DNA from: Dechloromonas sp. UBA6271
GTDB taxonomy: Bacteria > Pseudomonadota > Gammaproteobacteria > Burkholderiales > Rhodocyclaceae
Direction: 5' to 3'
Assembly (NCBI GenBank): GCA_002440665.1
Contig: DJUX01000035.1
Location: forward strand, 1 to 64,000
DNA length: 64,000 nucleotides
Shown in pieces: positions 36,707 through 44,976 of this stretch (position 1 is its first letter; the number at the start of each line of letters is the position of its first letter). The notes under the pieces were generated by a model. That model made no database searches. It saw only the letters and a list, made by a program, of their open reading frames with translations, and was not told the DNA's origin. Both the position numbers and the translations under genes were made by a program.

Positions 36707-37126
36707 TCAGGCCGGCTTGTTGCCGATCATGACCGTGGCTTCACCTTCGATGACGACGGTCTCGCCGACCTTGCAGACGGTGTCGAGGATGACGCGCTTC
36801 TTGGCGGCGACGACTTCCTTGACGGTAACCGTGGTCTTGACGGTATCACCGGGGCGCACCGGAGCCTTGAACTTGAGCGTCTGGGCCAGGTAAATCGTGC
36901 CGGGGCCTGGCAGATGGGCGCCGAGGACGGCGGAGATGAAGCTGGCCGAGAGCATGCCGTGGGCGATGCGGCCGCCGAACGGGGTGGTCTTGCCGAACTC
37001 CTCGTCCAGATGGACGGCGTTGGTATCGGTAGAAACACCTGCAAAGAGAACGATGTCGGCGTCGGTGATGGTCTTGCCGATGGTGGCGCTCATGCCGGGT
37101 TGCAGGTCTTCGATGTAGTACGTCAT
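36707..37126 (-). CDS. MaoC-family (R)-specific enoyl-CoA hydratase
   Basis: The 139-residue hot-dog-fold protein has the hydratase-2 motif: catalytic Asp and His in ADIVLFAGVSTDTNAVHLDEEF with GGRIAHGMLSASF. This resembles PhaJ, which supplies (R)-3-hydroxyacyl-CoA for polyhydroxyalkanoate synthesis, or related MaoC dehydratases. It is probably monocistronic. Confidence 0.85.
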   Translation of the reverse strand: MTYYIEDLQPGMSATIGKTITDADIVLFAGVSTDTNAVHLDEEFGKTTPFGGRIAHGMLSASFISAVLGAHLPGPGTIYLAQTLKFKAPVRPGDTVKTTVTVKEVVAAKKRVILDTVCKVGETVVIEGEATVMIGNKPA

Positions 37127-37172
37127 TACTGTTTCCTCGGGTTATGAAATTTGTGGCCTGAACTTTAGCACG

Positions 37173-38372
37173 TCATTCGGTGCGCAGCGCTTCCACCGGG
37201 TCGAGCCGAGCGGCCCGGCGGGCTGGCAGCACGCCGGCTGCGAGGCCGATGCTGATGGCGACGAGTTCGGCGAGCAGCACGAAACTGAGCGGCGTATGCA
37301 CCGGCAGCGCGGGCACGGCGAAGTGAATCACTTGGGCGAGGCCGAAGCCGAGCAGGAGGCCGAGAAATCCGCCGAGCGCCGAGAGCGCCACCGCCTCGCC
37401 GAGGAAAAGGGCGAGGATGGTTCGTCGCGGGGCGCCAAGCGCCACCAGGAGGCCGATTTCGCCGGTCCGCTCGCTGACGGCAATGGTCATGATGGTGACG
37501 ATGCCGACGCCGCCGACCAGCAGCGAGATGCCGCCGAGCGCGCCGACCGCCATGGTCAGCACGTTGAGGATGTTGGACAGCGTTTTCAGCATCTCTTCCT
37601 GGGTGATGATTGTGAAATCCTCGTGACCATGGCGGGCGACCAGGCGCTCCTTGATGGCGCTGGCGACGATCGACGAGGGCACGCCCTCCTCGGCGGCGAC
37701 ATTGATCTCATCGACGCCTTCGCGGTTGAACAGTTCTTGGGCGCGGGCCGCCGGGATGAAGGCGGTGTCGTCGAGATCGATGCCGAGAAACTGGCCTTTC
37801 GGCGCCATGACGCCGATCACCCGGAAGTGCAGGCCGCCGATGCGCAGGCGCTGGCCAAGTGGGTTCTCGCTGCCGAACAGTTCGTTCTTGACCTTCGAAC
37901 CGAGCACGACGAAGGCGCGAGCACTGCCTTCGTCGTCAGCCGGCAGAAACTGGCCGCTTTGCACGGTCGACCGGAAAATTACGGGCAATTTGGCATTGAC
38001 GCCGTAAATCAGCGTCCGCCGTGTCCGGCCATTGCCCTCCACTTCGGCATTGCCGCGCACGTTGGGCGTCACGGCGACAACGTGCGGCAGGCGTTCAAGC
38101 GAGCGGGCATCCTCCAGCGACAGCGGCCGGGCGCTCGACGGCAGGCCGGACGGCGAGCCGCCGGTCTTGGTCTTGCCGGGCATCGCCGAGATGACGTTGG
38201 TACCGAACTGGGTGAATTCGCCGAGCACGAAGCGGTGAATGCCTTCGCCAATCGAAGTGAGCAGGATCACCGCCGCGATGCCGACGGCAATGCCGAGCAG
38301 CGTCAGGAAGCTGCGCAGGCGCTGGGCGGTGATGGCGCGAACGGCAAGCTGGAGGGAGTCGGCCCAGAGCAT
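37173..38372 (-). CDS. MacB-type ABC transporter permease (second)
   Basis: The 399-residue protein has an N-terminal helix, a MacB-like periplasmic core domain and three C-terminal FtsX-type helices (GALGGISLLVGGVGIVTIMTI). It lies 2 bases after a paralogous permease gene. Such permeases work mechanically across the membrane with a MacA-type adaptor and TolC. Confidence 0.88.
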   Translation of the reverse strand: MLWADSLQLAVRAITAQRLRSFLTLLGIAVGIAAVILLTSIGEGIHRFVLGEFTQFGTNVISAMPGKTKTGGSPSGLPSSARPLSLEDARSLERLPHVVAVTPNVRGNAEVEGNGRTRRTLIYGVNAKLPVIFRSTVQSGQFLPADDEGSARAFVVLGSKVKNELFGSENPLGQRLRIGGLHFRVIGVMAPKGQFLGIDLDDTAFIPAARAQELFNREGVDEINVAAEEGVPSSIVASAIKERLVARHGHEDFTIITQEEMLKTLSNILNVLTMAVGALGGISLLVGGVGIVTIMTIAVSERTGEIGLLVALGAPRRTILALFLGEAVALSALGGFLGLLLGFGLAQVIHFAVPALPVHTPLSFVLLAELVAISIGLAAGVLPARRAARLDPVEALRTE

Positions 38373-38374
38373 GG

Positions 38375-39583
38375 CTAATGCTTCATCAGGGCTTGCACCG
38401 GGTCGAGCCGGGCGGCGCGCCGGGCGGGCATGACGCCGAACAGCAGGCCGGTGATCAGCGCCGTCGACAGGCCGGCGATTACCGCCCAGTCTGGCGGGTA
38501 GGCCGGAAAAACAGGAAAGGCCTGGCGCAGGCCGAAGGCGCCAAGCTGGCCGAGCAGGTAGCCGACGACAGCGCCAACTGTGGACAACATCGCCGCTTCG
38601 GCCAGAAAGGCCAGGCGGATCGTCCGCGCCGTGGCGCCGAGCGCCTTGAGCAGGCCGATTTCGCCGGTACGCTGGGTGACGGCGACGAGCATGACGTTCA
38701 TCACCAGGATACCGGCCACCGCCAGGCTGATCGCGGCGATGCCGGCGACACCGAGGGTCAGCGCGCCGAGCAGCTTGTCGAAAGTGGCGAGCACGGCATC
38801 CTGGGTGATGACCGTGACGTCCTCCTCGCCGCGATGACGCTGCTTGAGGATTTCCATGACCTGCTCCTTGGCCTCGGGAATCGCCTCGCGGCTCTTGGCC
38901 TCGACCAGGATGCGGAACAGGGTATTGGAGTTGAACATGGCCTGGGCCAGCGACACCGGCACGATGACCAGTTCGTCGGTGTTCATCCCCAGCCCCTGGC
39001 CGACCGGCTTGAGTACGCCGACGATGCGCAGGCGACGGTCGCCGACGCGGATCAACTGGCCGACCGCCGGCTCGTTGCCGAACAGCTCTTCGCGAATCTT
39101 GCTGCCGATGACGGCCACCGACGAGCCGCGATTCCAGTCCTCTTCCGGCAGGCCACGGCCCTGAGCCACCTCGAAATTGCGGATGGGAATGAAGTCGCTG
39201 GTCGAACCGGCGACGATGATTTCGCGCAACCGGCCGCCGAAACTGATTTCCGAAGTGCCGACGGTGAGCGGGGCGAGCCGGCTGACCGCCGAGGCCCGGT
39301 GCAATGCCGCCGCATCGTCGACCGTCAGGTCGCGCGGCGTCGTGGTGATGGCGTTGGCCGGGTTGAAACCGCCGGTGCCGGAACGGCCGGGCAGGACGAT
39401 GACGAGGTTGGTGCCGATCGAGGAAAACTGGCCGACGACGTAGCGCCGTGCCCCGTCGCCCAAGGCGGTGAGGATGACGACGGCAGCGACGCCAATCGAC
39501 ATGGCGAGCACCGAAAGCGTCGTTCGCATCGGATAGCCGGTCGCCGCATCGCGGGCGAAGCGCAGGATGTCAGGCAGGCGCAT
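38375..39583 (-). CDS. MacB-type ABC transporter permease (first)
   Basis: The 402-residue protein has the same layout as its neighbour: a first helix, a periplasmic MacB_PCD domain and three FtsX helices. The two are clearly paralogues (shared LTALGDGARRYVVGQF-like and PARRAARLDPVQAL motifs), suggesting a heterodimeric permease. Its start overlaps the ATPase gene end by 14 bases. Confidence 0.88.
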   Translation of the reverse strand: MRLPDILRFARDAATGYPMRTTLSVLAMSIGVAAVVILTALGDGARRYVVGQFSSIGTNLVIVLPGRSGTGGFNPANAITTTPRDLTVDDAAALHRASAVSRLAPLTVGTSEISFGGRLREIIVAGSTSDFIPIRNFEVAQGRGLPEEDWNRGSSVAVIGSKIREELFGNEPAVGQLIRVGDRRLRIVGVLKPVGQGLGMNTDELVIVPVSLAQAMFNSNTLFRILVEAKSREAIPEAKEQVMEILKQRHRGEEDVTVITQDAVLATFDKLLGALTLGVAGIAAISLAVAGILVMNVMLVAVTQRTGEIGLLKALGATARTIRLAFLAEAAMLSTVGAVVGYLLGQLGAFGLRQAFPVFPAYPPDWAVIAGLSTALITGLLFGVMPARRAARLDPVQALMKH

Positions 39584-40268
39584 GGGCGGGTTGCCCGCTG
39601 TCGTGTTTCAGGCGGCCGTCCTCCATGACGAGCTGGCGTCGGGCGCGGGCGCCCATGGCCTGGTCGTGGGTGACGACGACGAGGGTAACGCCGCTGGCGT
39701 TGAGCGCTTCTAGCAGATTGACGACTTCTTCGCCGGTGTGGCGGTCGAGGTTGCCGGTCGGCTCGTCCGCGAGGATCAGGGCCGGCTGCATGATGGTGGC
39801 GCGGGCAATGGCGACACGCTGGCGCTGGCCGCCGGAAAGCTGGTCGGGACGATGGTCGGCGCGGTTTTCCAGGCCGAAACCGGAGAGCGCCCGGGCGACG
39901 CGGACATTGCGTTCTTTGACCGGGATACCGGCGAGCGTCATCGGCAGCGCGATATTTTCGGCAGCGGTCAGGCGCGGAACGAGATGGAAGCTTTGGAAAA
40001 CGAAGCCGATGCGCTCGCTGCGCACCCGCGCCTGTTCGTCGGGCGAAAGGGTCGTCACGTCGCGCCCTTCCAGGCGGTAGGTACCGGCGTTGGGGCGATC
40101 AAGCAGGCCGAGCAGGTTGAGCAGGGTCGATTTGCCGGAGCCGGATGGCCCCATCACGGCGACGTATTCGCCGGCGCCGATGCTCAGATCGAGCGCTGTC
40201 AGCGCGTGAACCTCGGAGTCGCCGAGTTGGAAGACGCGCTCGATGCCGGTGAGTTCGATCAGCGCCAT
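39570..40268 (-). CDS. MacB/LolD-type ABC transporter ATP-binding protein
   Basis: The 232-residue ATPase has Walker A GPSGSGKST, the Q loop (FVFQSFHLVPRL), signature LSGGQRQRVAIARA and Walker B LILADEPTGNLD. It couples ATP hydrolysis to the two downstream FtsX permeases, with the adaptor gene 4 bases upstream. Substrate is unknown; peptides, lipoproteins or macrolide-like compounds are family possibilities. Confidence 0.93.
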   Translation of the reverse strand: MALIELTGIERVFQLGDSEVHALTALDLSIGAGEYVAVMGPSGSGKSTLLNLLGLLDRPNAGTYRLEGRDVTTLSPDEQARVRSERIGFVFQSFHLVPRLTAAENIALPMTLAGIPVKERNVRVARALSGFGLENRADHRPDQLSGGQRQRVAIARATIMQPALILADEPTGNLDRHTGEEVVNLLEALNASGVTLVVVTHDQAMGARARRQLVMEDGRLKHDSGQPAHAPA

Positions 40269-40272
40269 GCGC

Positions 40273-41421
40273 TTACTTGGCTTTCGTCTTGTCGTCGGGC
40301 GTCACTGTTGCGCCGGCCTTGATGCCTTCCTTTTCGAGCGAGGTGACGATGCGGTCGCCGGCGGCCAGGCCTTCAAGCACCTCGGTGTATTCCCAGTTGG
40401 CCAGCCCGGTCTTGATCTTGCGCTCTTCCAGCTTGCCGCTGTCGGCATTGAACAGCAGCACGCGGCCGCCTTCCTGAATCGCTGCGCTCGGAATCCGCAG
40501 CACCTTGTCGCGGCCGTCGAGAATGATCTCGACGTCGGCGCTGTAGCCGACCAGCAGTTTCCCGGTTGCTTCCGGATGCTCGAAGTCGACTTCGACGTCG
40601 ACTGTGCGCGCCTGCTTTTCGACGGCCGAAACATAAGGTGCGACGCGCCGCACCTTGCCCGGGATTATCTTGCCTGGCAAGGCATCGAGCGTGACCCGCA
40701 CCGGCTGACCGACGCTGATCTTCGGCGCATCGACTTCGTCCATCGGCGCCTTGACGTAGAGGCAGGAGTCGTCGATCAGGTCGATGGCCGGCGGCGTCGG
40801 CACGCCGGGCGGCGACGGTGTCGAGTATTCGCCCAGTTCGCCGACGATCTTGGCGACCGTGCCATCGAACGGCGCGTAAAGCGCGACGCGGCCCTGTTCG
40901 ACGCGGGTGGCCTTGAGCTTGGCCTCGGCCTGGGCGACATCGGCCTTGGCGGTATTGCAGCTGGCACGCTTGACCTCGGCCTCGGTGCGGGCAATCTCCT
41001 CGCGGCTGGCCGAGACAAAACCCTTGTCACGCAGCTCGGCCTGCCTTTTTGCCTCTTTTTCGGCGTTGACCGCAGCAATGCAGACTTCATCGACCCGCTT
41101 GCCGGCCAAAGCCACCTGGGCCTGCGACAGGGCGGCCTGCGCCTGCTGGTCGTCGTTCCACAACTTCAGGAGCAACTGCCCTTTCTTGACGCGGTCGCCT
41201 TCCTTGACGCCGAGGTATTCGATCCGCCCGCCGACGATAGTCGACAGTTTGGTGCGCTGGCAGGCCTCGACGGTGCCGGCGCGGGTGTTGGCCAGCGTCG
41301 CTTCGACCTTGCCCTCGGCGACTTCCTTCAGCACGACAGGGATGGGCTTGGGCCGGGTGAACCAGGCGAAGGCGAGGCCGAGCACGGCAACGATGGCGAT
41401 GACGATGGCAATGCGGCGCAT
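40273..41421 (-). CDS. MacA-like periplasmic adaptor (membrane fusion protein)
   Basis: The 382-residue protein has an N-terminal signal anchor (MRRIAIVIAIVAVLGLAF), a lipoyl half-motif (GRIEYLGVKEGDRVKKGQ), a coiled-coil hairpin (about 95-180), the second lipoyl half (ALYAPFDGTVAKIVGELGEY) and beta-barrel/proximal domains. The ATG at 41421 follows AAGGAA; upstream in-frame residues are not family-like. It leads the adaptor-ATPase-permease-permease operon. Confidence 0.9.
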   Translation of the reverse strand: MRRIAIVIAIVAVLGLAFAWFTRPKPIPVVLKEVAEGKVEATLANTRAGTVEACQRTKLSTIVGGRIEYLGVKEGDRVKKGQLLLKLWNDDQQAQAALSQAQVALAGKRVDEVCIAAVNAEKEAKRQAELRDKGFVSASREEIARTEAEVKRASCNTAKADVAQAEAKLKATRVEQGRVALYAPFDGTVAKIVGELGEYSTPSPPGVPTPPAIDLIDDSCLYVKAPMDEVDAPKISVGQPVRVTLDALPGKIIPGKVRRVAPYVSAVEKQARTVDVEVDFEHPEATGKLLVGYSADVEIILDGRDKVLRIPSAAIQEGGRVLLFNADSGKLEERKIKTGLANWEYTEVLEGLAAGDRIVTSLEKEGIKAGATVTPDDKTKAK

Positions 41422-41878
41422 GAAGATTCCTTGGCAGAGGCCGGCGCGCGGCCTGAACGAACAGCGAACGCCCCCATTCTCGCCCATCCCGGCGGTTTGG
41501 CCAAAGGCGCCGGGACAGGCCGTCCGGGAAGCAGCGAAAAATCGCGTTGTTCCCTGGATTTTCCGCAACCATGTGCTAATCTGGAATTGTGCTGAGGCTC
41601 GCAGCAATCCCGGCACTGCTTGGTAGTATCAGCTGCGTATCAGGGGATTCCATGGACGCATTCCCGGAAACCAATCTTGAGATGACCGAGTAGTATCCGT
41701 ATCGGCGAAAAGCCGAATGCTCCAGCCGGAATGGCCAGAGCCGCAGCAAACGAAGCCCATGTCCCTCATAGTGCATGGGCTTCTCGTTTCCGGGATGCAC
41801 CGGCACCTTCCGGCTTGCGCAATGAACCAATCCCTGCCAAATTGTTCGAACTTCGACATCCAGCACAAGGAGATTCCG
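41422..41878. other. 457-bp divergent intergenic region
   Basis: It lies between the export operon (leftward) and the small exported peptide gene (rightward). I see no coding sequence. Two hairpins can form in its right half: CGGC-GAAA-AGCCG near 41703 and ACGAAGCCCAT pairing, with a bulge, to ATGGGCTTCTCGT (about 41750-41786). They could belong to a structured leader for the peptide gene. Confidence 0.4.
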
Positions 41879-42004
41879 ATGAAGAAAATGATTGCCGCCC
41901 TGCTCGCCGCTGTATTCGCCGTTGCCAGTGTTTCCGCCATTGCCTGCGGCGACAAGGCCAAGGATGAAAAGCAGATGAGCACGCCGTCCAAGCCGAAGAT
42001 CTGA
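41879..42004 (+). CDS. Small exported peptide (41 aa)
   Basis: ATG at 41879 with AAGGAG 8 bases upstream opens a 41-codon frame. It encodes a signal peptide (MKKMIAALLAAVFAVASVSA) and a short charged mature part (ACGDKAKDEKQM...). A single cysteine after SAIA could be lipidated, though the lipobox is weak. A terminator follows directly, so it is a one-gene unit. Function is unknown; similar tiny secreted peptides occur in Rhodocyclales. Confidence 0.7.
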   Translation: MKKMIAALLAAVFAVASVSAIACGDKAKDEKQMSTPSKPKI

Positions 42005-42024
42005 CGACGACGGCCACCACTTCC

Positions 42025-42052
42025 GAAGGCGCCTCCATGGCGCCTTCTTCTT
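42025..42052 (+). terminator. Terminator after the small peptide gene
   Basis: GAAGGCGCC (42025-42033) pairs with GGCGCCTTC (42039-42047), followed by TTCTT. Confidence 0.78.
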
Positions 42053-42055
42053 GCC

Positions 42056-42526
42056 ATGCTCGACAGCGACAACGCCGCTTTCATCCTGACCGGAGTCAGC
42101 ATCAGCCTGGCCTCGTGCAACCCGGGCCGCCTGCCGAGCATGAGCCGCGGGCTGGGGTGCAAGCTGATCGACGACGGCCGCCAGGTCACCATCTTCCTGC
42201 GGCGCTCGCAGTCGGAAGCGCTTCTCGAAAACATCCGCAGCAGCGGCGGGCGGGTCGCCAACGTCTTCAGCCTGCCGAGCAGCAATCGCACCCTGCAACT
42301 GAAGGGCAGTAACGCCCGGATCGTTCCGTTCGCTGCGGAAGACATTGCCGTCATCGACGGCCACATCGCCGACTTCGTGCTCGAGGTCGTTCCGCTGGGT
42401 ATGTCCGAAGCCGTGGTGCGTGCCATCCTGGCCTATCAGCCGGACGATCTGGTGAGCGTCGTCTATTCGCCCTCCGCGGCTTTCTCGCAAACCCCCGGGC
42501 CCAAGGCCGGCGCGCCCTTGGGCTGA
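42056..42526 (+). CDS. PNPOx-like split-barrel protein
   Basis: The 156-residue protein begins AFILTGVSISLASCNPGRLPSM and contains VANVFSLPSSNRTLQLKG, consistent with the pyridoxamine-phosphate-oxidase-like FMN-binding split barrel. It lies 3 bases before a larger protein that itself begins with a PNPOx fold, so the two may work as a pair. The start codon lies just after a terminator and lacks a clear ribosome binding site. The cofactor (FMN, heme or F420) is not certain. Confidence 0.6.
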   Translation: MLDSDNAAFILTGVSISLASCNPGRLPSMSRGLGCKLIDDGRQVTIFLRRSQSEALLENIRSSGGRVANVFSLPSSNRTLQLKGSNARIVPFAAEDIAVIDGHIADFVLEVVPLGMSEAVVRAILAYQPDDLVSVVYSPSAAFSQTPGPKAGAPLG

Positions 42527-42529
42527 CCC

Positions 42530-43867
42530 ATGACCCCGCGCCTCGACACCATTCGCGAATGCCTGGAGGGCGTCATCCCCGGCCACATCGCCACCTGCGA
42601 TGCGGAGGGAATCCCCAACCTGGCCTATCTGTCGCAGGTGCAGTTCATCGACAACGAACATGTCGCGCTGTCCTACCAGTTCTTCAACCGCACCCGCCAG
42701 AACATCCTCGCCCACTCGCCCGTTCGCCTGATGCTCACCAGCCACCTGACTGGCGCCCAGTACCGGCTGACCCTGGCCTATCTGCGCACCGAAACAGCCG
42801 GCCCGCTGTTCGAGCAGATGAAGGCGAAACTGGCGGGCATCGCCTCGCACACCGGCATGAGCGAGGTGTTCCGCCTGCTCGGCTCGGACGTCTATCGCAT
42901 CCTCGCCATCGAGCAGGTGCCGGGACCGACGGTGGCGCCGCCGCCCCCGGTCGTCAACTACCTGACCGCGCTGCGCCGCGCCACCGGCCGCCTGGCCGGC
43001 TGCGGCAACCTCGAGCGCCTGCTGGAAACGGCGCTCGACTGCCTCGGCAGCGAGTTCGGCATCAGCCACGTCATGCTCCTGATGCACGACGAAGGGCGCG
43101 GCCGCCTGTACACCCTCGCCAGCCGCGGTTATCCGCAGTCCGGCATCGGTTCCGAGATACCGGTCGGCGCCGGCGTCATCGGCATCTGCGCCCGCGAACG
43201 GATTCCCATCCGTATCGGCTTCATGACCAGCGAGTATGGTTACGGGCGCACCATTCGCGACGGCGTCGAGGCCGATGGCCAGGGTGACAGCCTGGAGACG
43301 GCGATTCCGCTGCCGGGACTGCCGGAAGCCCGCAGCCAGATGGCGGTGCCGATCACCGCCTTCGACCGCCTGCTCGGGGTGCTCTATCTGGAGAATGTCG
43401 CCGACCTGAATTTCGGTTACGACGACGAAGATGCCCTGGTGGCATTCGCCGCGCAACTGGGGCTAGCGATGCATCACCACCAGGAGGCGGAGGAACTGGT
43501 GGAGGATGCGCCAGGCGTCGAAGGTTCGACCCCGGCGCCGGCCGGCCCTCCCTTGCTGGTACGCCATTTTGCCGCCAACGACAGCATCTTTATCGATGAC
43601 GATTACCTGATCAAGGGCGTCGCCGGCGCCATCCTGTGGACTTTGCTCACCGATTTCGTCGAGCGCCGGCGCACCGGTTTCACCAACAAGGGATTGCGCG
43701 TCGACCCGAGAATCCGCCTGCCAAGCGTCAGCGACAATCTGGAAGCGCGCCTGGTCTTGTTGCAGCGCCGCCTGGAGGAACGGGCGGCCGGCATTCACCT
43801 CAAAAAGACCGGCCGCGGGCGCTTTTCACTGTCGGTTGACCGGCCGCTGCAACTCGTTTCCGGCTGA
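42530..43867 (+). CDS. PNPOx-GAF sensor protein with C-terminal winged-helix-like region
   Basis: The 445-residue protein has a PNPOx-like barrel (about 1-135: GHIATCDAEGIPNLAYLSQVQ), a GAF domain (about 150-320: LLETALDCLGSEFGISHVML ... ARSQMAVPITAFDRLLGVLYLE) and a C-terminal part (about 350-445) of charged helices ending in a basic segment, possibly a winged helix. It reads as a redox or ligand sensor. Two PNPOx proteins followed by an E1 pair suggest it controls or serves that operon, which is an inference. Confidence 0.7.
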   Translation: MTPRLDTIRECLEGVIPGHIATCDAEGIPNLAYLSQVQFIDNEHVALSYQFFNRTRQNILAHSPVRLMLTSHLTGAQYRLTLAYLRTETAGPLFEQMKAKLAGIASHTGMSEVFRLLGSDVYRILAIEQVPGPTVAPPPPVVNYLTALRRATGRLAGCGNLERLLETALDCLGSEFGISHVMLLMHDEGRGRLYTLASRGYPQSGIGSEIPVGAGVIGICARERIPIRIGFMTSEYGYGRTIRDGVEADGQGDSLETAIPLPGLPEARSQMAVPITAFDRLLGVLYLENVADLNFGYDDEDALVAFAAQLGLAMHHHQEAEELVEDAPGVEGSTPAPAGPPLLVRHFAANDSIFIDDDYLIKGVAGAILWTLLTDFVERRRTGFTNKGLRVDPRIRLPSVSDNLEARLVLLQRRLEERAAGIHLKKTGRGRFSLSVDRPLQLVSG

Positions 43868-43889
43868 CTTTCCGGGGTCGAAGATCCCC

Positions 43890-43934
43890 GCTTCTTAAAT
43901 CTTCATTCACCGTTTCTTAAAAGATTCGTAAGCG
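43890..43934 (+). promoter_or_regulatory. 22-bp-spaced direct repeat upstream of the E1 operon
   Basis: TTCTTAAA occurs at 43892 and again at 43914, a 22-base offset, in a short AT-rich island of the 137-bp gap before the E1alpha gene. Two-turn spacing is typical of OmpR/PhoB-type tandem sites. Confidence 0.4.
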
Positions 43935-44004
43935 CCCGTCGCCCGTCTTGTAACGGTTTTCGGGCGGTCTAGACTTCCTCCATCAACCAACGACGGGAGA
44001 AGTC

Positions 44005-44967
44005 ATGAACCCAAAGCAACACGAAATCGATCCGCGGCAACTGCTCCAGCAGATGCTGCTCATCCGCGCCTATGAAGAAGCCATCGTCGCCGGCAGCGGC
44101 ACCGGCAAGATACCCGGCACCTGCACCTCGGTCGGCCAGGAAGCGGCTGCCGTCGGCGTCGTCAACGCCCTTGCCGGCGACGATTTGATCCTCACCAACC
44201 ACCGCAGCGCCGGCCACCTGCTGGCCCGCGGCGCCGACCCTGGCCGCCTGCTGGCGGAAGTCATGGGCCGCAGCGACGGCTACTGCCGGGGCCACAGCGG
44301 CTCGCTGCACATCTCGGTCAAGGAACTGGGCATCGTCCTCACCTCGACCATCGTCGGCGCCGAACTCTCGCTCGCCCCGGGCGTCGCACTGTCGCAAACC
44401 ATGCTCAACCGGCCGGGCATCGTCGTCTGTTTCTTCGGCGACGGCGCCGCCTGCGAGGGCAGCTTCCACGAGTCGCTCAACCTCGCCGCCCTGTGGAACC
44501 TGCCGATCCTCTACGTCTGCGAAAACAACCAGTGGCAGGCCTTCGTCCATCGCCGCGAGGCCACCAGCCGCGACCACATCGCCGACTGGGCCGCATCCTA
44601 CGGCATTCCCGCCAGGACGGTGGACGGCAACGATGTCAGCGCCGTCCTCGCCGCGGCTCAGGAAGCCGCGGCTCAGGTGCGCGAGAGCGGCCGCCCCTAT
44701 CTGCTGGAAAACTGGACCTACCGGACGCGCGGCCACTTCGAACCCGACGACCAGGCCTACGTCGACCCGGCCGAACGCGAAGCCTGGCTGGCCCGCGACC
44801 CGATCGCCATGTGCCGCGACTGCCTGATCGCCGACGGCCACCTCACCCCGGCTCAGGCCGCCGCCCTGGCCGACAAGGTGGCGAGCCGCATCGCCGTCGC
44901 CCAGTCTTTCGCCGAAGCCTCCCCCTTCCCCGACGTTAGCGAACTGACCCGCAACGTCTACGCCTGA
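44005..44967 (+). CDS. Thiamine-dependent 2-oxoacid/acetoin dehydrogenase E1 alpha subunit
   Basis: The 320-residue subunit has the thiamine-diphosphate motif GDG (145-147) ... NN (174-175) in VVCFFGDGAACEGSFHESLNL and the RGHSGSLHI segment seen in AcoA/PDH-alpha proteins. GGGAG lies before the ATG. It pairs with the E1beta gene 9 bases downstream. No E2 or E3 gene follows, so its lipoyl partner must be elsewhere, or it donates electrons differently. Substrate (pyruvate, acetoin, branched 2-oxoacid) is not certain. Confidence 0.88.
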   Translation: MNPKQHEIDPRQLLQQMLLIRAYEEAIVAGSGTGKIPGTCTSVGQEAAAVGVVNALAGDDLILTNHRSAGHLLARGADPGRLLAEVMGRSDGYCRGHSGSLHISVKELGIVLTSTIVGAELSLAPGVALSQTMLNRPGIVVCFFGDGAACEGSFHESLNLAALWNLPILYVCENNQWQAFVHRREATSRDHIADWAASYGIPARTVDGNDVSAVLAAAQEAAAQVRESGRPYLLENWTYRTRGHFEPDDQAYVDPAEREAWLARDPIAMCRDCLIADGHLTPAQAAALADKVASRIAVAQSFAEASPFPDVSELTRNVYA

Positions 44968-44976
44968 GGTACCGCG

